A DNA stretch of 64,000 nt, from assembly GCA_009903795.1 (NCBI GenBank), contig WYER01000012.1, forward strand, positions 40,549-104,548. The letters are read 5' to 3'. The translations under genes and the position numbers were made by a program. The notes beneath the pieces were generated by a model. It was not told the DNA's origin. It did not search any database and saw only the letters and a list, made by a program, of their open reading frames with translations. Shown piece after piece: positions 8,680-17,332 of the stretch (its first letter is position 1; every line of letters starts with the position of its first letter). Origin of the DNA: Nitrososphaerota archaeon. Its GTDB lineage: Archaea > Thermoproteota > Nitrososphaeria > Conexivisphaerales > UBA164.

Positions 8680-10208
8680 GTACAGTTATATACAGCTATA
8701 TTATTTGGTTCATATTTCCATACGTTATTAGCATTATATTTTCATACATCTATGCTCTAGCTATTTATCGTATTTTCTTTAGTTTTAAACAAAATTCTAT
8801 TTTTTCACGAGCCTTTAAATACAATATGCAAGCCAATGAATACTTTTTTAGTTTAATGTTAGTTAATTTATTTTCAGCTGTAATCGCATTAGTGATTATA
8901 TGGTTTGGTTACATCACATCACATAATAACTACTTATGGTTTAATATTATCACATCATATATCACAAATACAAATTTACAGCATTTTATAAATCAGCAAT
9001 TACCCTATTTTGTCCAAACAACTAGCCTTATGTATTTACAGTTTTTAGCTCCTGCCACTGGTCTTTCGGTTGCCGTAGCCATATTTAGGTCGCTTTTTTA
9101 TAAAACGTTTGGTAACTTTTATGTTGATTTTTTAAAAAGCATTTTATTGCTTGCAACAACGGTTTTTATAATTATTATCTTGTATGATTATTTTGGAGTT
9201 ACATTTGGTTTTCCTTTTTCATTTTTACATGGAATTAATAATGCTCCTTTAAGCATCTATAACGCTATTACTTTGCTAGGTAACAACGGTGGTTCTTATA
9301 TCACAGAAGGTATTGCTGCAGGAGCTCTTATGCCTAACTCAATAACAGCTTTTTTGGACATAATTTTTCTAAACTTATTACCGTTTTCACTTATTTTTCT
9401 AATAGGTATAATTACTAAGAATATTAAACTAAGCCTTTCCATTTTTCTAGTTGTTTTAATTTTTTACTTCGCCTTTAACCTGATACTTCTCAAAAATTCA
9501 TACCCTTTTTTAAACAAATCAATGCCTGCAGCTTTAGGTGAGTATTCTTCTTTAAGTCTTTTTTATTCATCCATAGCTACAAATACAGGTGCTGCTGTTT
9601 TTCCGTTAAAGCTATTATCACCTATTCAACTTGCTGTTTTTATCATACTTATGTTGGGTAATGCTTTGCCTGGCAGCGTTGGTACTGGGTTTATCTCATT
9701 AATATTTATAATCATCATAACAATATTTTTTACGGCTTTAATGAGCGGTAGGATGCCAAAATTTTTTGGCTACAAACTAGAACACAAAGAAATAGAATAT
9801 GCTGTTTTGGGTTATATTTTTCATTTTGCTATAGTTTTAACAGCCATACCTATAGCTATTTTTGCTTTAAGGGCTTTTAATTTCTCAACGGGTTATGGAT
9901 TTACCAAGCTTTTATGGGAAATAGTTTCCGCTAGTGTAAACAACGGTTCGGATTTTTATGGAGCTACAGGAAATATTAGCTCATTAAATATTTTAACAGG
10001 AATTCTTATGCTGGCAGGAAGGTATGTCCCTATCTACTTTATGATAAAAATAAGTGAATCATTAATAAGTAAAAAAATTAGTTTTACAGAAACAGATGTG
10101 AGGATAGATTCTTTTTATTTTTCGCTTTCTTTGGTATTTTTTACATTTTTACTTGTCATAATTTCAATTCTGCCGTTATTGGCTTTAGGTCCGCTTTCAA
10201 TAGGGTGA
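8676..10208 (+). CDS. kdpA: Potassium-transporting ATPase channel subunit KdpA
   Basis: KdpA forms the K+-selective membrane channel of the Kdp pump. About ten hydrophobic segments are visible, with four pore-loop-like stretches: APATGLSVAVA, LLGNNGGSYITEG, SSIATNTGAAVFPLK and ASVNNGSDFYGATG. The second and fourth are the clearest matches to canonical KdpA filters. The protein has 510 residues, somewhat shorter and more divergent than bacterial KdpA (about 557). It starts with TTG inside the stop of the upstream regulator gene and lies six bases ahead of kdpB. Ion selectivity is inferred from family. Confidence 0.88.
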   Translation: MSTVIYSYIIWFIFPYVISIIFSYIYALAIYRIFFSFKQNSIFSRAFKYNMQANEYFFSLMLVNLFSAVIALVIIWFGYITSHNNYLWFNIITSYITNTNLQHFINQQLPYFVQTTSLMYLQFLAPATGLSVAVAIFRSLFYKTFGNFYVDFLKSILLLATTVFIIIILYDYFGVTFGFPFSFLHGINNAPLSIYNAITLLGNNGGSYITEGIAAGALMPNSITAFLDIIFLNLLPFSLIFLIGIITKNIKLSLSIFLVVLIFYFAFNLILLKNSYPFLNKSMPAALGEYSSLSLFYSSIATNTGAAVFPLKLLSPIQLAVFIILMLGNALPGSVGTGFISLIFIIIITIFFTALMSGRMPKFFGYKLEHKEIEYAVLGYIFHFAIVLTAIPIAIFALRAFNFSTGYGFTKLLWEIVSASVNNGSDFYGATGNISSLNILTGILMLAGRYVPIYFMIKISESLISKKISFTETDVRIDSFYFSLSLVFFTFLLVIISILPLLALGPLSIG

Positions 10209-10214
10209 CGATAT

Positions 10215-12260
10215 TTGAAGCTTGGGGATTATCTTCAAATATTAAAAAATTCAATAACTAGGCTTTCTCCCTTATATCTTAAAAAAAATCCGGTTATGCT
10301 TCTTACAGAAATTTCTTTTGTAATAACTATAATCTATACGTTTTGTATGAAAGAAATTACGTCGTTCAATTTATCTATAGCTTTGTTAATATTTGCAACA
10401 GTCTGGTTCGGAACGTTTGCCGATTCATACGCAGAACATCAAGCAAAACTTACAGCCTCGTCGCTTTTAAGCGTGACATCAAATTTATCTGTACGAAAAA
10501 TAACACCTGAAGGTTCTGAAGTATACGTTCCTCCTGATGCCATTTCAGTAGGCGATATAATTTTAGTTAAAGAGAATGAAATAATACCGCTTGATGGAAT
10601 AATTGTAGAAGGAGCGGCTGCAATAGATGAATCTTTAGTTACTGGGGAATCTTTACCTGTAATAAAAGATGTAAACGATGAAGTAATTTCTGGCAGCAAA
10701 GTTGTAAGCGACTGGATTAAAGTTAAGGTTACTAAAACCCTCAAAGAATCGTACGTATACAGAATTGCTGAAATGATTGAAAAAACGAAAAGGCCCAAGG
10801 GCGAGAGCGAAAAGCAGCTTGACGCTTTAATCTATGGAATAACCTTTTTGTTAAGCTTAGTAGTATTTTCATTGGGTGTTACAATCAGGCTTTTGGGCTA
10901 TTCTTTGAGCTTACCTATATTGCTTGGTTTTTATGTTTGTTTGCTCCCTACTACTATTAGTGCTTTAGAAGAAGCTATTAGCATATCAGGATTAACAAGA
11001 CTGTGGAAAATAAAGGTTATATCGAAATCTGGAAAGGCAATCGAAGCGGCTGGTGATGTTGATGTGGTATTGCTTGATAAAACCGGTACTATAACTTTGG
11101 GTAGAAGAGAGCCGGTAAAAATAATACCGCTCAATTCTTATACAGAAGAAGATGTAGCTAAAGCTCTATTTCTATCTTCAATTCAAGATGATACACAAGA
11201 GGGAAAAGCTATTCTTAGATATCTGCAAAGTAAAAACTATATTCCAAGCGAAATAGATAAAGCTATAATGTCATCATATGAGGAGTTTTCTGCAAAAACT
11301 AGGAGAAGTGGCATTTATTATAAGGGGTTAAGGTTGCCCGGAAAAGAAATTTATAAAGAAATGAGGATTATTAGAAAATCTGATTTTTATGGTGCTTATT
11401 TAAATGAAAAAATGCCTATATTTAAAGGAGCTCCCGATGTCATGAGGACCATCTTTCATGCTCCTCCTGATTTTGATGAAAAGCTTGAAGAAATTGCTAA
11501 AGAGGGGGGTACGCCTTTAGCTGTAGCAGTAGGAGATGAAATAATAGGACTTCTTGAACTGAAAGATATTTTAAAAGAAGGGGTCAAAGAACAGATTAGA
11601 GCCCTTAAATCTATGGGAATAGAACCTTATATGGTAACTGGAGATCATCCTATAACAGCACAAATAATTGCTTCTGAAGTAGGTATTGAAAAAGTAATTT
11701 CGCAAGCTAAGCCTGAAGATAAATACAAAAAAGTGATTGAAGAACAGGAAAAAGGAAAAACTATAGCCATGGTTGGCGATGGTACTAACGATGCGCCTGC
11801 TCTTGCAAGGGCAAATGTTGGTCTTGCAATGTATACTGGTACTGAAGTTGCTAAGGAAGCTGCTAACATGATAGATTTAGAATCAGATCCTTCAAAAATA
11901 ATTGATGTTATTAAATTAGGAAAACAGCTACTTATAACGAGGGGATCGTTAGCAACATTTTCTATCGCTAACGATGTGTCAAAGTACTTTGTTGTGCTGC
12001 CTGCTTTACTTAGCTTCTTAAGTGTAGCTAGAATTCTTAATATTTTACATTTGCCTCTGCGAGTTGCAGTTATTTCCGCGCTGATCTATAATGCCATAAT
12101 AATTCCCATACTTATACCTTTAGCTATTATAGGCATATCGTTTAAACCAAAATCTCCAAGAAGGATATACCTAGAAAACGTTCTTATTTATGGACTTGGA
12201 GGTGTTGTTCTCCCGTTTATTATAATAAAATTAATAGGAGTTTTGCTCGTTATCCTTTAA
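10215..12260 (+). CDS. kdpB: Potassium-transporting P-type ATPase subunit KdpB
   Basis: This P-type ATPase energises KdpA. The actuator motif is VTGESLPV, the phosphorylation site DKTGTITLG, and the hinge GDGTNDAPALA. The KdpB-specific membrane segments flank the nucleotide-binding domain. Its 681 residues match the family. It begins with TTG six bases after kdpA. No kdpC or kdpF follows: the next 262 bases are non-coding and lead into the L21e promoter. KdpC is normally required for the bacterial pump, so either it lies elsewhere or the archaeal pump manages without it. Confidence 0.92.
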   Translation: MKLGDYLQILKNSITRLSPLYLKKNPVMLLTEISFVITIIYTFCMKEITSFNLSIALLIFATVWFGTFADSYAEHQAKLTASSLLSVTSNLSVRKITPEGSEVYVPPDAISVGDIILVKENEIIPLDGIIVEGAAAIDESLVTGESLPVIKDVNDEVISGSKVVSDWIKVKVTKTLKESYVYRIAEMIEKTKRPKGESEKQLDALIYGITFLLSLVVFSLGVTIRLLGYSLSLPILLGFYVCLLPTTISALEEAISISGLTRLWKIKVISKSGKAIEAAGDVDVVLLDKTGTITLGRREPVKIIPLNSYTEEDVAKALFLSSIQDDTQEGKAILRYLQSKNYIPSEIDKAIMSSYEEFSAKTRRSGIYYKGLRLPGKEIYKEMRIIRKSDFYGAYLNEKMPIFKGAPDVMRTIFHAPPDFDEKLEEIAKEGGTPLAVAVGDEIIGLLELKDILKEGVKEQIRALKSMGIEPYMVTGDHPITAQIIASEVGIEKVISQAKPEDKYKKVIEEQEKGKTIAMVGDGTNDAPALARANVGLAMYTGTEVAKEAANMIDLESDPSKIIDVIKLGKQLLITRGSLATFSIANDVSKYFVVLPALLSFLSVARILNILHLPLRVAVISALIYNAIIIPILIPLAIIGISFKPKSPRRIYLENVLIYGLGGVVLPFIIIKLIGVLLVIL

Positions 12261-12487
12261 CCTTAAATTTTATCGATATAATTTAGCTTTATTTAAATTA
12301 AACAACCATAGATTTTAAGTATTTTTGAGTTTAAAAAATAGGAATAATAAAAAGACTGTTTTTGTCTTGTTGAATTAAATTTTAACCAGCTGTGAAAAAC
12401 TTGATTACCTATTATAACCTTTTTAATCAAAATTAAACTATTGTTAAATTCACTTATCATTGAAAGAAAAATAGTATGTTCAGGTAA

Positions 12488-12498
12488 ATTTTTATATA
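12488..12498 (+). promoter_or_regulatory. TATA box for the L21e-rpoF operon
   Basis: TTTTTATATAG is centred about 30 bases before the L21e ATG at 12523. That spacing fits an almost leaderless mRNA, which explains why no Shine-Dalgarno sequence precedes this start. Confidence 0.6.
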
Positions 12499-12522
12499 GA
12501 TATTCTTATTATCTTTTCGCAT

Positions 12523-12849
12523 ATGCCGCATTATAAAGGTTATAGGAGAAAAACTCGTAAGTTGTTAACAATAGAAAGCAAAAGAGGACTTTCTTATCTT
12601 TTAAACGAGTTTAAAAATGGAGATAAAGTTGTTATCAAAATCGACCCTTCACAACCAAAAGGTATGCCGCATAGAAGATTTCAAGGGCGTGTAGGTAAGA
12701 TTATTGAAGTTAGAAAAAGATCCCTAGTTGTGGAGGTTCAAGTGGGCAATAAAAAGAAAATACTTTACACAAGGCTTGAACATGTTGTCCCGTTCAAAGG
12801 TGAGAGCTTAAATGAGAATAATAAAGAGCAAAAAAATAACCATACATGA
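12523..12849 (+). CDS. rpl21e: 50S ribosomal protein L21e
   Basis: This is the archaeal/eukaryotic large-subunit protein eL21. The N-terminus MPHYKGYRRKTRKLL and the following KGD/KKV-type SH3 fold (FKNGDKVVIKIDPSQPKGMPHRRFQGRVGKI, quoted only in part elsewhere) are diagnostic of the family. At 108 residues it is slightly longer than many homologs because of an Asn/Lys-rich tail. That tail overlaps the start of rpoF by 38 bases. L21e and rpoF are adjacent in many archaea, so the pair is a conserved operon. Confidence 0.95.
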   Translation: MPHYKGYRRKTRKLLTIESKRGLSYLLNEFKNGDKVVIKIDPSQPKGMPHRRFQGRVGKIIEVRKRSLVVEVQVGNKKKILYTRLEHVVPFKGESLNENNKEQKNNHT

Positions 12850-13135
12850 AGCTAAGGATATATTAAAACAGTCAGCGAATGACATTGACGAATTACAAAG
12901 AAGAACATTTGAATATGTTAATGCTTTTTCAAAGATAAATGGTGAACAGGCAAAAAAACTTGTTGAATCGCTAGAAAAAGAAGTCGGTTTAGAAGAAGAT
13001 TATGCAATACAACTTGTTAACATTATGCCTAAAACTCCTGAAGAAATAAGAACCTATCTTCTTGGATGGAAAAAAATAGTGCCTACAGAAACAATAATGA
13101 AAATAAATGAAATTTTAAACAGCGTTAAACAATAA
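12812..13135 (+). CDS. rpoF: DNA-directed RNA polymerase subunit F (Rpb4)
   Basis: RpoF is the Rpb4 homolog that pairs with RpoE (Rpb7) to form the stalk of archaeal RNA polymerase. The all-helical protein has the typical N-terminal segment ITIHEAKDILK and the C-terminal HRDC-like region ending in PTETIMKINEIL. Its 107 residues match the family. It overlaps L21e by 38 bases at its start and the convergent orc1 gene by 21 bases at its end. rpoE is not in the window. Confidence 0.9.
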   Translation: MRIIKSKKITIHEAKDILKQSANDIDELQRRTFEYVNAFSKINGEQAKKLVESLEKEVGLEEDYAIQLVNIMPKTPEEIRTYLLGWKKIVPTETIMKINEILNSVKQ

Positions 13136-14332
13136 TTTAAAAATTTCATCGTTTTTTAAAGCCTCAATTATTTGGTTTTTATCTACTGCCAGTTCAACTT
13201 TTTTAGATCTACCATGCCTACCTCTGTTTATAATTGGAGCCGAAACCAAACCTAACATATCTAGCTCGTTTATTATAGAACTTACTCTTCTTTGTGTTAA
13301 TGGTTGTAACCCCAATTGATTGCATACTTCTTGATATTTAAGATAAACGTGACCAGTTGTTTCTCCGTTCGAAAAGCTTGCGATTGAATACAGAACGGCT
13401 TTTTCTTGTACTGGTAAAGAAGATATAGCTTCTTGTACTTTATCTCTTTCTATGTTTTTAAGGGCCTCATGAACATGCTTCTCTTCGATCTTTATAGATC
13501 CCTCTCTTTCAGCAAGTTCGCCAGATACTCTGAGAAGATCAACTGCTCTCCTAGCATCGCCGTGTTCACTACCTGAATATGCAGCGATAAGATTTATTAT
13601 TTCATTGCTTACTGAATTTTCAATAAATGCTTCTCTAACTCTGTCTTTTAATATTTCTTTTATTTCTTCTACTGTATATGGTGGAAAAAGTATTTCTTCT
13701 GATCTTAGGCTGCTTTGAACTCTTCCTTCAAGATATTCCATGAATTTTAAATCGTTTGAGATTCCAACTATCGCAACAAAGCTTTTGTTGCCCATTGTAG
13801 TATATATGCTATCATATCTAGTGAATTGATAAAGTATGTCATTTCCTATATCCCTTTTAGAAGCATTGTTAACCAAAAAATCTATTTCATCTAAAATAAG
13901 AACCAATTTTATACCATTATTGATTAAATGTTCAAATATTCTTTTTTCTACTTCACTTAAAGATAATCCAGTAAAGGGAATTTTTACTCCAATATTTTCT
14001 CCAATTTCACTTAAAACTCTATAAGGAGTGCCGCTTATTCTACAGTTGAGATAAGCAAAAACCGTGTAGTTATCTTTTATATATTTGTTAAGTTTATTCA
14101 TAACATATCTGGCCACCATAGTTTTTCCCGTTCCTGTTTTTCCATAAAGTAAAAGGTTAGAAGGTTTAGCACCTTTTATAATAGGAGATAGTGTTTCTCC
14201 AATCTTTTTTATTTGTTCGTCTCTAAATAGTATTCTTTCTGGTATATAATCTATATTAAGAACTTCTCTTTTTTTAAAAATTGATTTACCAGAGGCAACT
14301 TTATTAAATATATTATCAAGAAATTCAGACAA
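13115..14332 (-). CDS. cdc6: Orc1/Cdc6 replication initiator
   Basis: This AAA+ ATPase binds origin recognition boxes and recruits MCM. The Walker A motif is LLYGKTGTGKTMVARY, Walker B is LVLILDEIDFLV, and the C-terminal winged helix (about residues 310-405) contains QRRVSSIINELDMLGL. The 405-residue length is standard. The start is a TTG at 14332; a stop codon immediately precedes it in frame. The 16-bp inverted-repeat arm of the origin begins at the very next base, so origin binding could block this promoter. The 3' end overlaps rpoF. Confidence 0.95.
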   Translation of the reverse strand: MSEFLDNIFNKVASGKSIFKKREVLNIDYIPERILFRDEQIKKIGETLSPIIKGAKPSNLLLYGKTGTGKTMVARYVMNKLNKYIKDNYTVFAYLNCRISGTPYRVLSEIGENIGVKIPFTGLSLSEVEKRIFEHLINNGIKLVLILDEIDFLVNNASKRDIGNDILYQFTRYDSIYTTMGNKSFVAIVGISNDLKFMEYLEGRVQSSLRSEEILFPPYTVEEIKEILKDRVREAFIENSVSNEIINLIAAYSGSEHGDARRAVDLLRVSGELAEREGSIKIEEKHVHEALKNIERDKVQEAISSLPVQEKAVLYSIASFSNGETTGHVYLKYQEVCNQLGLQPLTQRRVSSIINELDMLGLVSAPIINRGRHGRSKKVELAVDKNQIIEALKNDEIFKLLFNAV

Positions 14333-14348
14333 TCAGCCCTACACCCCA
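14333..14348 (+). repeat. Left arm of 16-bp origin inverted repeat
   Basis: TCAGCCCTACACCCCA lies directly against the TTG start of orc1. Its exact reverse complement occurs at 14501-14516. It differs from the ORB-like elements further right, so it may bind the same initiator in another mode or a different factor. Confidence 0.85.
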
Positions 14349-14500
14349 TGATTTCTTTTGCATCTCTTTTAACAAAAGAATATTTTTATAAAAGAAATTA
14401 TAAAGATAAAAATAAAGATAAATTTACTAACAGTAAATTTTTTTTAATAAAAACAAAAATTATTACAAAAAGAAAAATAGAAAAGAAACAGAAGAAAATG

Positions 14501-14516
14501 TGGGGTGTAGGGCTGA
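14501..14516 (-). repeat. Right arm of 16-bp origin inverted repeat
   Basis: TGGGGTGTAGGGCTGA is a perfect inverted copy of 14333-14348. The arms are separated by about 150 bases made almost entirely of A and T. Confidence 0.85.
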
Positions 14517-14566
14517 CTTAAAGTTAATTTATTGTTAAATTATATATTTTTAACATGTAGCTTGAT

Positions 14567-14587
14567 ACCCCTATATTTCCACTGGAG
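14567..14587 (-). repeat. Origin recognition box (ORB-like), copy 1
   Basis: The plus strand reads ACCCCTATATTTCCACTGGAG. Its complement, TCCAGTGGAAATATAGGGGT, closely follows the known ORB pattern TTCCAGTGGAAAC...GGGG of archaeal origins. The first 20 bases are identical to the copy at 14626. Confidence 0.85.
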
Positions 14588-14625
14588 CTATTGCAGGTTT
14601 ATTATCAATTATTAACTGTTAAACA

Positions 14626-14647
14626 ACCCCTATATTTCCACTGGAAC
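14626..14647 (-). repeat. Origin recognition box (ORB-like), copy 2
   Basis: The plus strand reads ACCCCTATATTTCCACTGGAAC, a direct repeat of the 14567 element 59 bases away in the same orientation. This copy matches the ORB consensus GTTCCAGTGGAAA slightly better. Confidence 0.85.
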
Positions 14648-14735
14648 ATCTGCAAACAATTTAATAAGTTAAAATTAAATCGGTAAAGTTAATATAAAGT
14701 TAAGGTAATAATTTGCTAATAGCAATTTTGATAAG

Positions 14736-14784
14736 TTGTTAACAAAAATTATCAAATATACTTATTTTTAAAAATTGTTAACAA
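14736..14784. promoter_or_regulatory. Paired TTGTTAACAA palindromes (putative operators)
   Basis: The palindrome TTGTTAACAA occurs at 14736-14745 and again at 14775-14784, 39 bases apart. The second ends ten bases before the TTG start of the winged-helix gene at 14795. The position suggests operator sites, perhaps for that protein itself. Confidence 0.45.
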
Positions 14785-14794
14785 AAAAAGGGAT

Positions 14795-15211
14795 TTGGCA
14801 AAGAAGGCCATAAAGCTTGAGTTTGAGGATGAGAATGGTGCTAGATATTCCTTTAAAGTAGAGGGAAATATAGAAAAAGATAAAGTTTTAAGGCTTTTAG
14901 AGCTTTATGACCTTCTTTCTTCGTCTTCTGAAAACAATAGTAAAAAAGACGTGGATGAAGAATACGAAAAAGACCTTTATAGTAAAATAAAAAGGTTAAT
15001 TAACATGCTTCCTCTTACTGGTTTTACATCAAAAGATGTACTTAGTATGCTTGAAGATCGGTTTAACATAAGTGTTAAATTACCAATAATTTCTACGTAT
15101 CTCAGAAGAATGTATGATAAAGGAGAACTTTCAAGGAAAAAGGTTGGAAGAGAATGGGTATATTTTAGAAAGGAAGTCGAAAAAATAATCATAAAAGATA
15201 AAAGGGATTAA
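14795..15211 (+). CDS. Origin-adjacent winged-helix DNA-binding protein
   Basis: This 138-residue protein has two parts. The N-terminal 45 residues form a beta-rich domain (KLEFEDENGARYSFKVEG). A linker of Ser, Asp and Lys follows. The C-terminal 75 residues form a winged helix with FTSKDVLSMLEDRFNI and a wing LSRKKVGREWVYFRK. The start is TTG, immediately after the origin and its TTGTTAACAA palindromes. I infer a DNA-binding regulator of origin or nucleoid function. The specific role is unknown, and it is not an obvious WhiP/Cdt1-like protein. Confidence 0.75.
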   Translation: MAKKAIKLEFEDENGARYSFKVEGNIEKDKVLRLLELYDLLSSSSENNSKKDVDEEYEKDLYSKIKRLINMLPLTGFTSKDVLSMLEDRFNISVKLPIISTYLRRMYDKGELSRKKVGREWVYFRKEVEKIIIKDKRD

Positions 15212-16143
15212 AAAGTGAAAACCCATCCTTTCTTCTCTACTTTATCACCATTACTTAAATAAACACCTTTGCCTTTTACAACCGTTCCAATGTTATAAAT
15301 TTTAACGTTATGTTTTTTTGCAAGCCTTTGTAAAAAAGATTCTTTTTTAGGATTAACAGTAAAAACCATTTGATATTCTTCTCCACCATATAGGGCATCC
15401 TTTAAAGGATCTCTTCCTTCTAATGAAATTAATTTTTTAATTTCTTCACTCATCGGATAATTGTTAACAATAATCTTAACTTTGCTTTGTTCAGCAATTT
15501 CATTAAGAGTATATGCTAAACCATCACTAGAATCCATAGATGCTGTAATGTAACCTGAATTTATAGCATCTATATTAAAGTTAACTTGAGGATCAGGTTC
15601 ATAAACGGCTTTTAAGGCAAAAAACTTTAATTTTTCGTTATTAATCTCTTTTTTATTAATAAGGTAATCTAAACCTATAGTCGTTAATCCAAAATCTCCA
15701 ACAACATATACTTTATCACCAACACGAGCCCCACTTCTTAGAACCTTTCTTTTGTATTTGCCAATTATTATACAATCTATTATTAAATCATTAGCCTTGT
15801 TAACATCGCCGCCTATAAGTGTTATTTTGTATTTATTCGTCATTTCTTTTATTCCTTTTAAAATTTCAATTATGTATTCGTTGTTTATTCCTTCTGGAAA
15901 AGCAAAACTTAGCATCATAAACTTTGCAGTAACACCCTTAGTTGAAAGGTCAGAAAGTACCGCAACAACAGACTTACGTCCAAGCTGATAGCCGCTCATG
16001 CCTTCAGGAACATCAGTACTTTTAACAAGCATATCTACTTTATACGCCCACTTATTAGACAAGTAAGCCACATCATCTGTCAACGGATAATCTTTAACTT
16101 CAAACGTACTTCGTATCTTTTCTATTATTTCAAGTTCGTTCAA
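15208..16143 (-). CDS. thiL: Thiamine-monophosphate kinase
   Basis: ThiL phosphorylates thiamine monophosphate to thiamine diphosphate, the active cofactor. The fold is that of the AIR-synthase/PurM family. The N-terminal DDVAYL, the Mg-ATP site KSTDVPEGM, LSDLSTKGV and IGGDVNKA, and the late SMDSSDGLAYTL and GGEEYQMVFT all match ThiL. Its 311 residues are typical. It converges with the origin-side winged-helix gene, overlapping by four bases. No other thiamine genes are in the window. Confidence 0.92.
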   Translation of the reverse strand: MNELEIIEKIRSTFEVKDYPLTDDVAYLSNKWAYKVDMLVKSTDVPEGMSGYQLGRKSVVAVLSDLSTKGVTAKFMMLSFAFPEGINNEYIIEILKGIKEMTNKYKITLIGGDVNKANDLIIDCIIIGKYKRKVLRSGARVGDKVYVVGDFGLTTIGLDYLINKKEINNEKLKFFALKAVYEPDPQVNFNIDAINSGYITASMDSSDGLAYTLNEIAEQSKVKIIVNNYPMSEEIKKLISLEGRDPLKDALYGGEEYQMVFTVNPKKESFLQRLAKKHNVKIYNIGTVVKGKGVYLSNGDKVEKKGWVFTF

Positions 16144-16195
16144 TCAAATCACCATTAAAAGGACTAAATCGTTAATATTAAATGTTTATTTATAT

Positions 16196-16762
16196 TCACT
16201 CTTTAAATTGTTTAACAAAAAGATATATTTGCTGATTACCTTTAAGTTCTTCTAAAATTCTTTCTGTAATTTTTTTAGCGGGGTCTTTAAGACCAACACG
16301 TTCTTCTATATCTTTAAAACTTGTAAAAGGCTTCTTTTCCTTCTCTTTTAATATGACGTTCATTAAAGTTTTTCCAATGCCCGGTATCAGTTCTAAAGAA
16401 TTTAATCTCGGTGTAACTGGCATAGCATTGTTAAAAAAATTGACAAACTTCTGTTCGTTTTCTATAACAATTGTTTCAACAGCTTGAGGTAAAGTGTTTT
16501 TTGCTATTGATGTAAGGCTTTCATATTTTAGCTTTCCAAGCACGCTAAGAACTTTTTCTCTTCTTTCTTTACTTATATTTAACTTTTCTAATATAACATA
16601 ATTTACGCCAGGAATGCCCAATAATTCAAGCAACATAAAGTAATCTCCCCCTATTGCCTGTATAATCGTACCTCTTTTTCCTTTTATAGTTAATGACTCA
16701 GAATTTAGTTTAAAATCTAAAATGTAGGCTACGCTTTCATATTTTTTCTGTTGTGTTTGCAA
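16196..16762 (-). CDS. DUF655 family nucleic-acid-binding protein
   Basis: This archaeal conserved protein has an N-terminal OB-like domain (YESVAYILDFKLNS) and a C-terminal helix-hairpin-helix segment (ELIPGIGKTLMNVILKEKEK then FTSFKDIEERVGLKDP). These features suggest binding to structured RNA or DNA. The family often neighbours the rRNA methylase KsgA and RNA-processing genes, but here it lies beside thiL and the RNase P proteins. Its precise function has not been established. Length 188 residues is normal. Confidence 0.85.
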   Translation of the reverse strand: MQTQQKKYESVAYILDFKLNSESLTIKGKRGTIIQAIGGDYFMLLELLGIPGVNYVILEKLNISKERREKVLSVLGKLKYESLTSIAKNTLPQAVETIVIENEQKFVNFFNNAMPVTPRLNSLELIPGIGKTLMNVILKEKEKKPFTSFKDIEERVGLKDPAKKITERILEELKGNQQIYLFVKQFKE

Positions 16763-16884
16763 TTTTCTAATATAATATTAAAAAGGCATATTATAAAAGC
16801 TTACCTAAAAAGAATACTGACCTTCTCCCCTCTTTGAGAGATAAGTATTTCCTTAGGTCTCAGCTGTTACACCCTTTATGGATG

Positions 16885-17320
16885 TTACTTTACTGTTAAA
16901 ACCATTAAGTTTATTGCTTTCTTCAAAATGTTCAATGTTCTGTTTAGATCGCTATGTAGTATATGGCCTTTAGGATAACTAAATGCCTCCAGCTCTTCTT
17001 TTGATTTTCGCATCATAATAGACGTAGCATCTGGACTTTTTATACTCAAAGACCTTAAACACTTTTATTGTATACCCTTAGCCCTCACTTCTATCATACC
17101 TATTAATTTGCAAAAATATAATATGTTTACCTTGAACTTGTTGGCCCTCGTTTATCTACTTAACATCGTAGATACCTCCCTAGGGTATTGCAGGAGATTT
17201 CAACTATAGCTCCTCATCTCAATTAAGTTGACCAGAGAAAAGCATCTCAAAGAGAAATAGTATTTTTGATTTAAGAAAATTTACCACGAACATAGAATAA
17301 GCAAGTTTATAGGTCGTCGC
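16885..17320 (-). pseudogene. tnpB relic (IS200/IS605-type)
   Basis: The 570-base gap between DUF655 and pop5 holds the decayed end of a tnpB gene on the minus strand. The final codons read AFSYPKGHILHSDLN then ALNILKK-like RTLNILKKAINLMV, the conserved C-terminus of TnpB (HSDLNGALNIL). Upstream of this the frame is broken by stops and shifts. About 40 bases past the stop, at 16818-16850, CTCTCAAAGAGGGGAGAAGG resembles a transposon right-end hairpin. The element is inactive. Confidence 0.7.
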
Positions 17321-17332
17321 TTACATTTCGCA

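Larger units (their letters stand above)
14333..14794. other. oriC: Replication origin region (oriC)
   Basis: This 460-base intergenic stretch next to orc1 has the layout of an archaeal origin. Two 16-bp inverted-repeat arms enclose an extremely AT-rich block (14349-14500) suited to unwinding. Two copies of an ORB-like element follow at 14567 and 14626. Two TTGTTAACAA palindromes lie before the adjacent winged-helix gene. Origin location beside orc1/cdc6 is established for many archaea. Whether this is the only origin in the genome cannot be told from one window. Confidence 0.85.
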
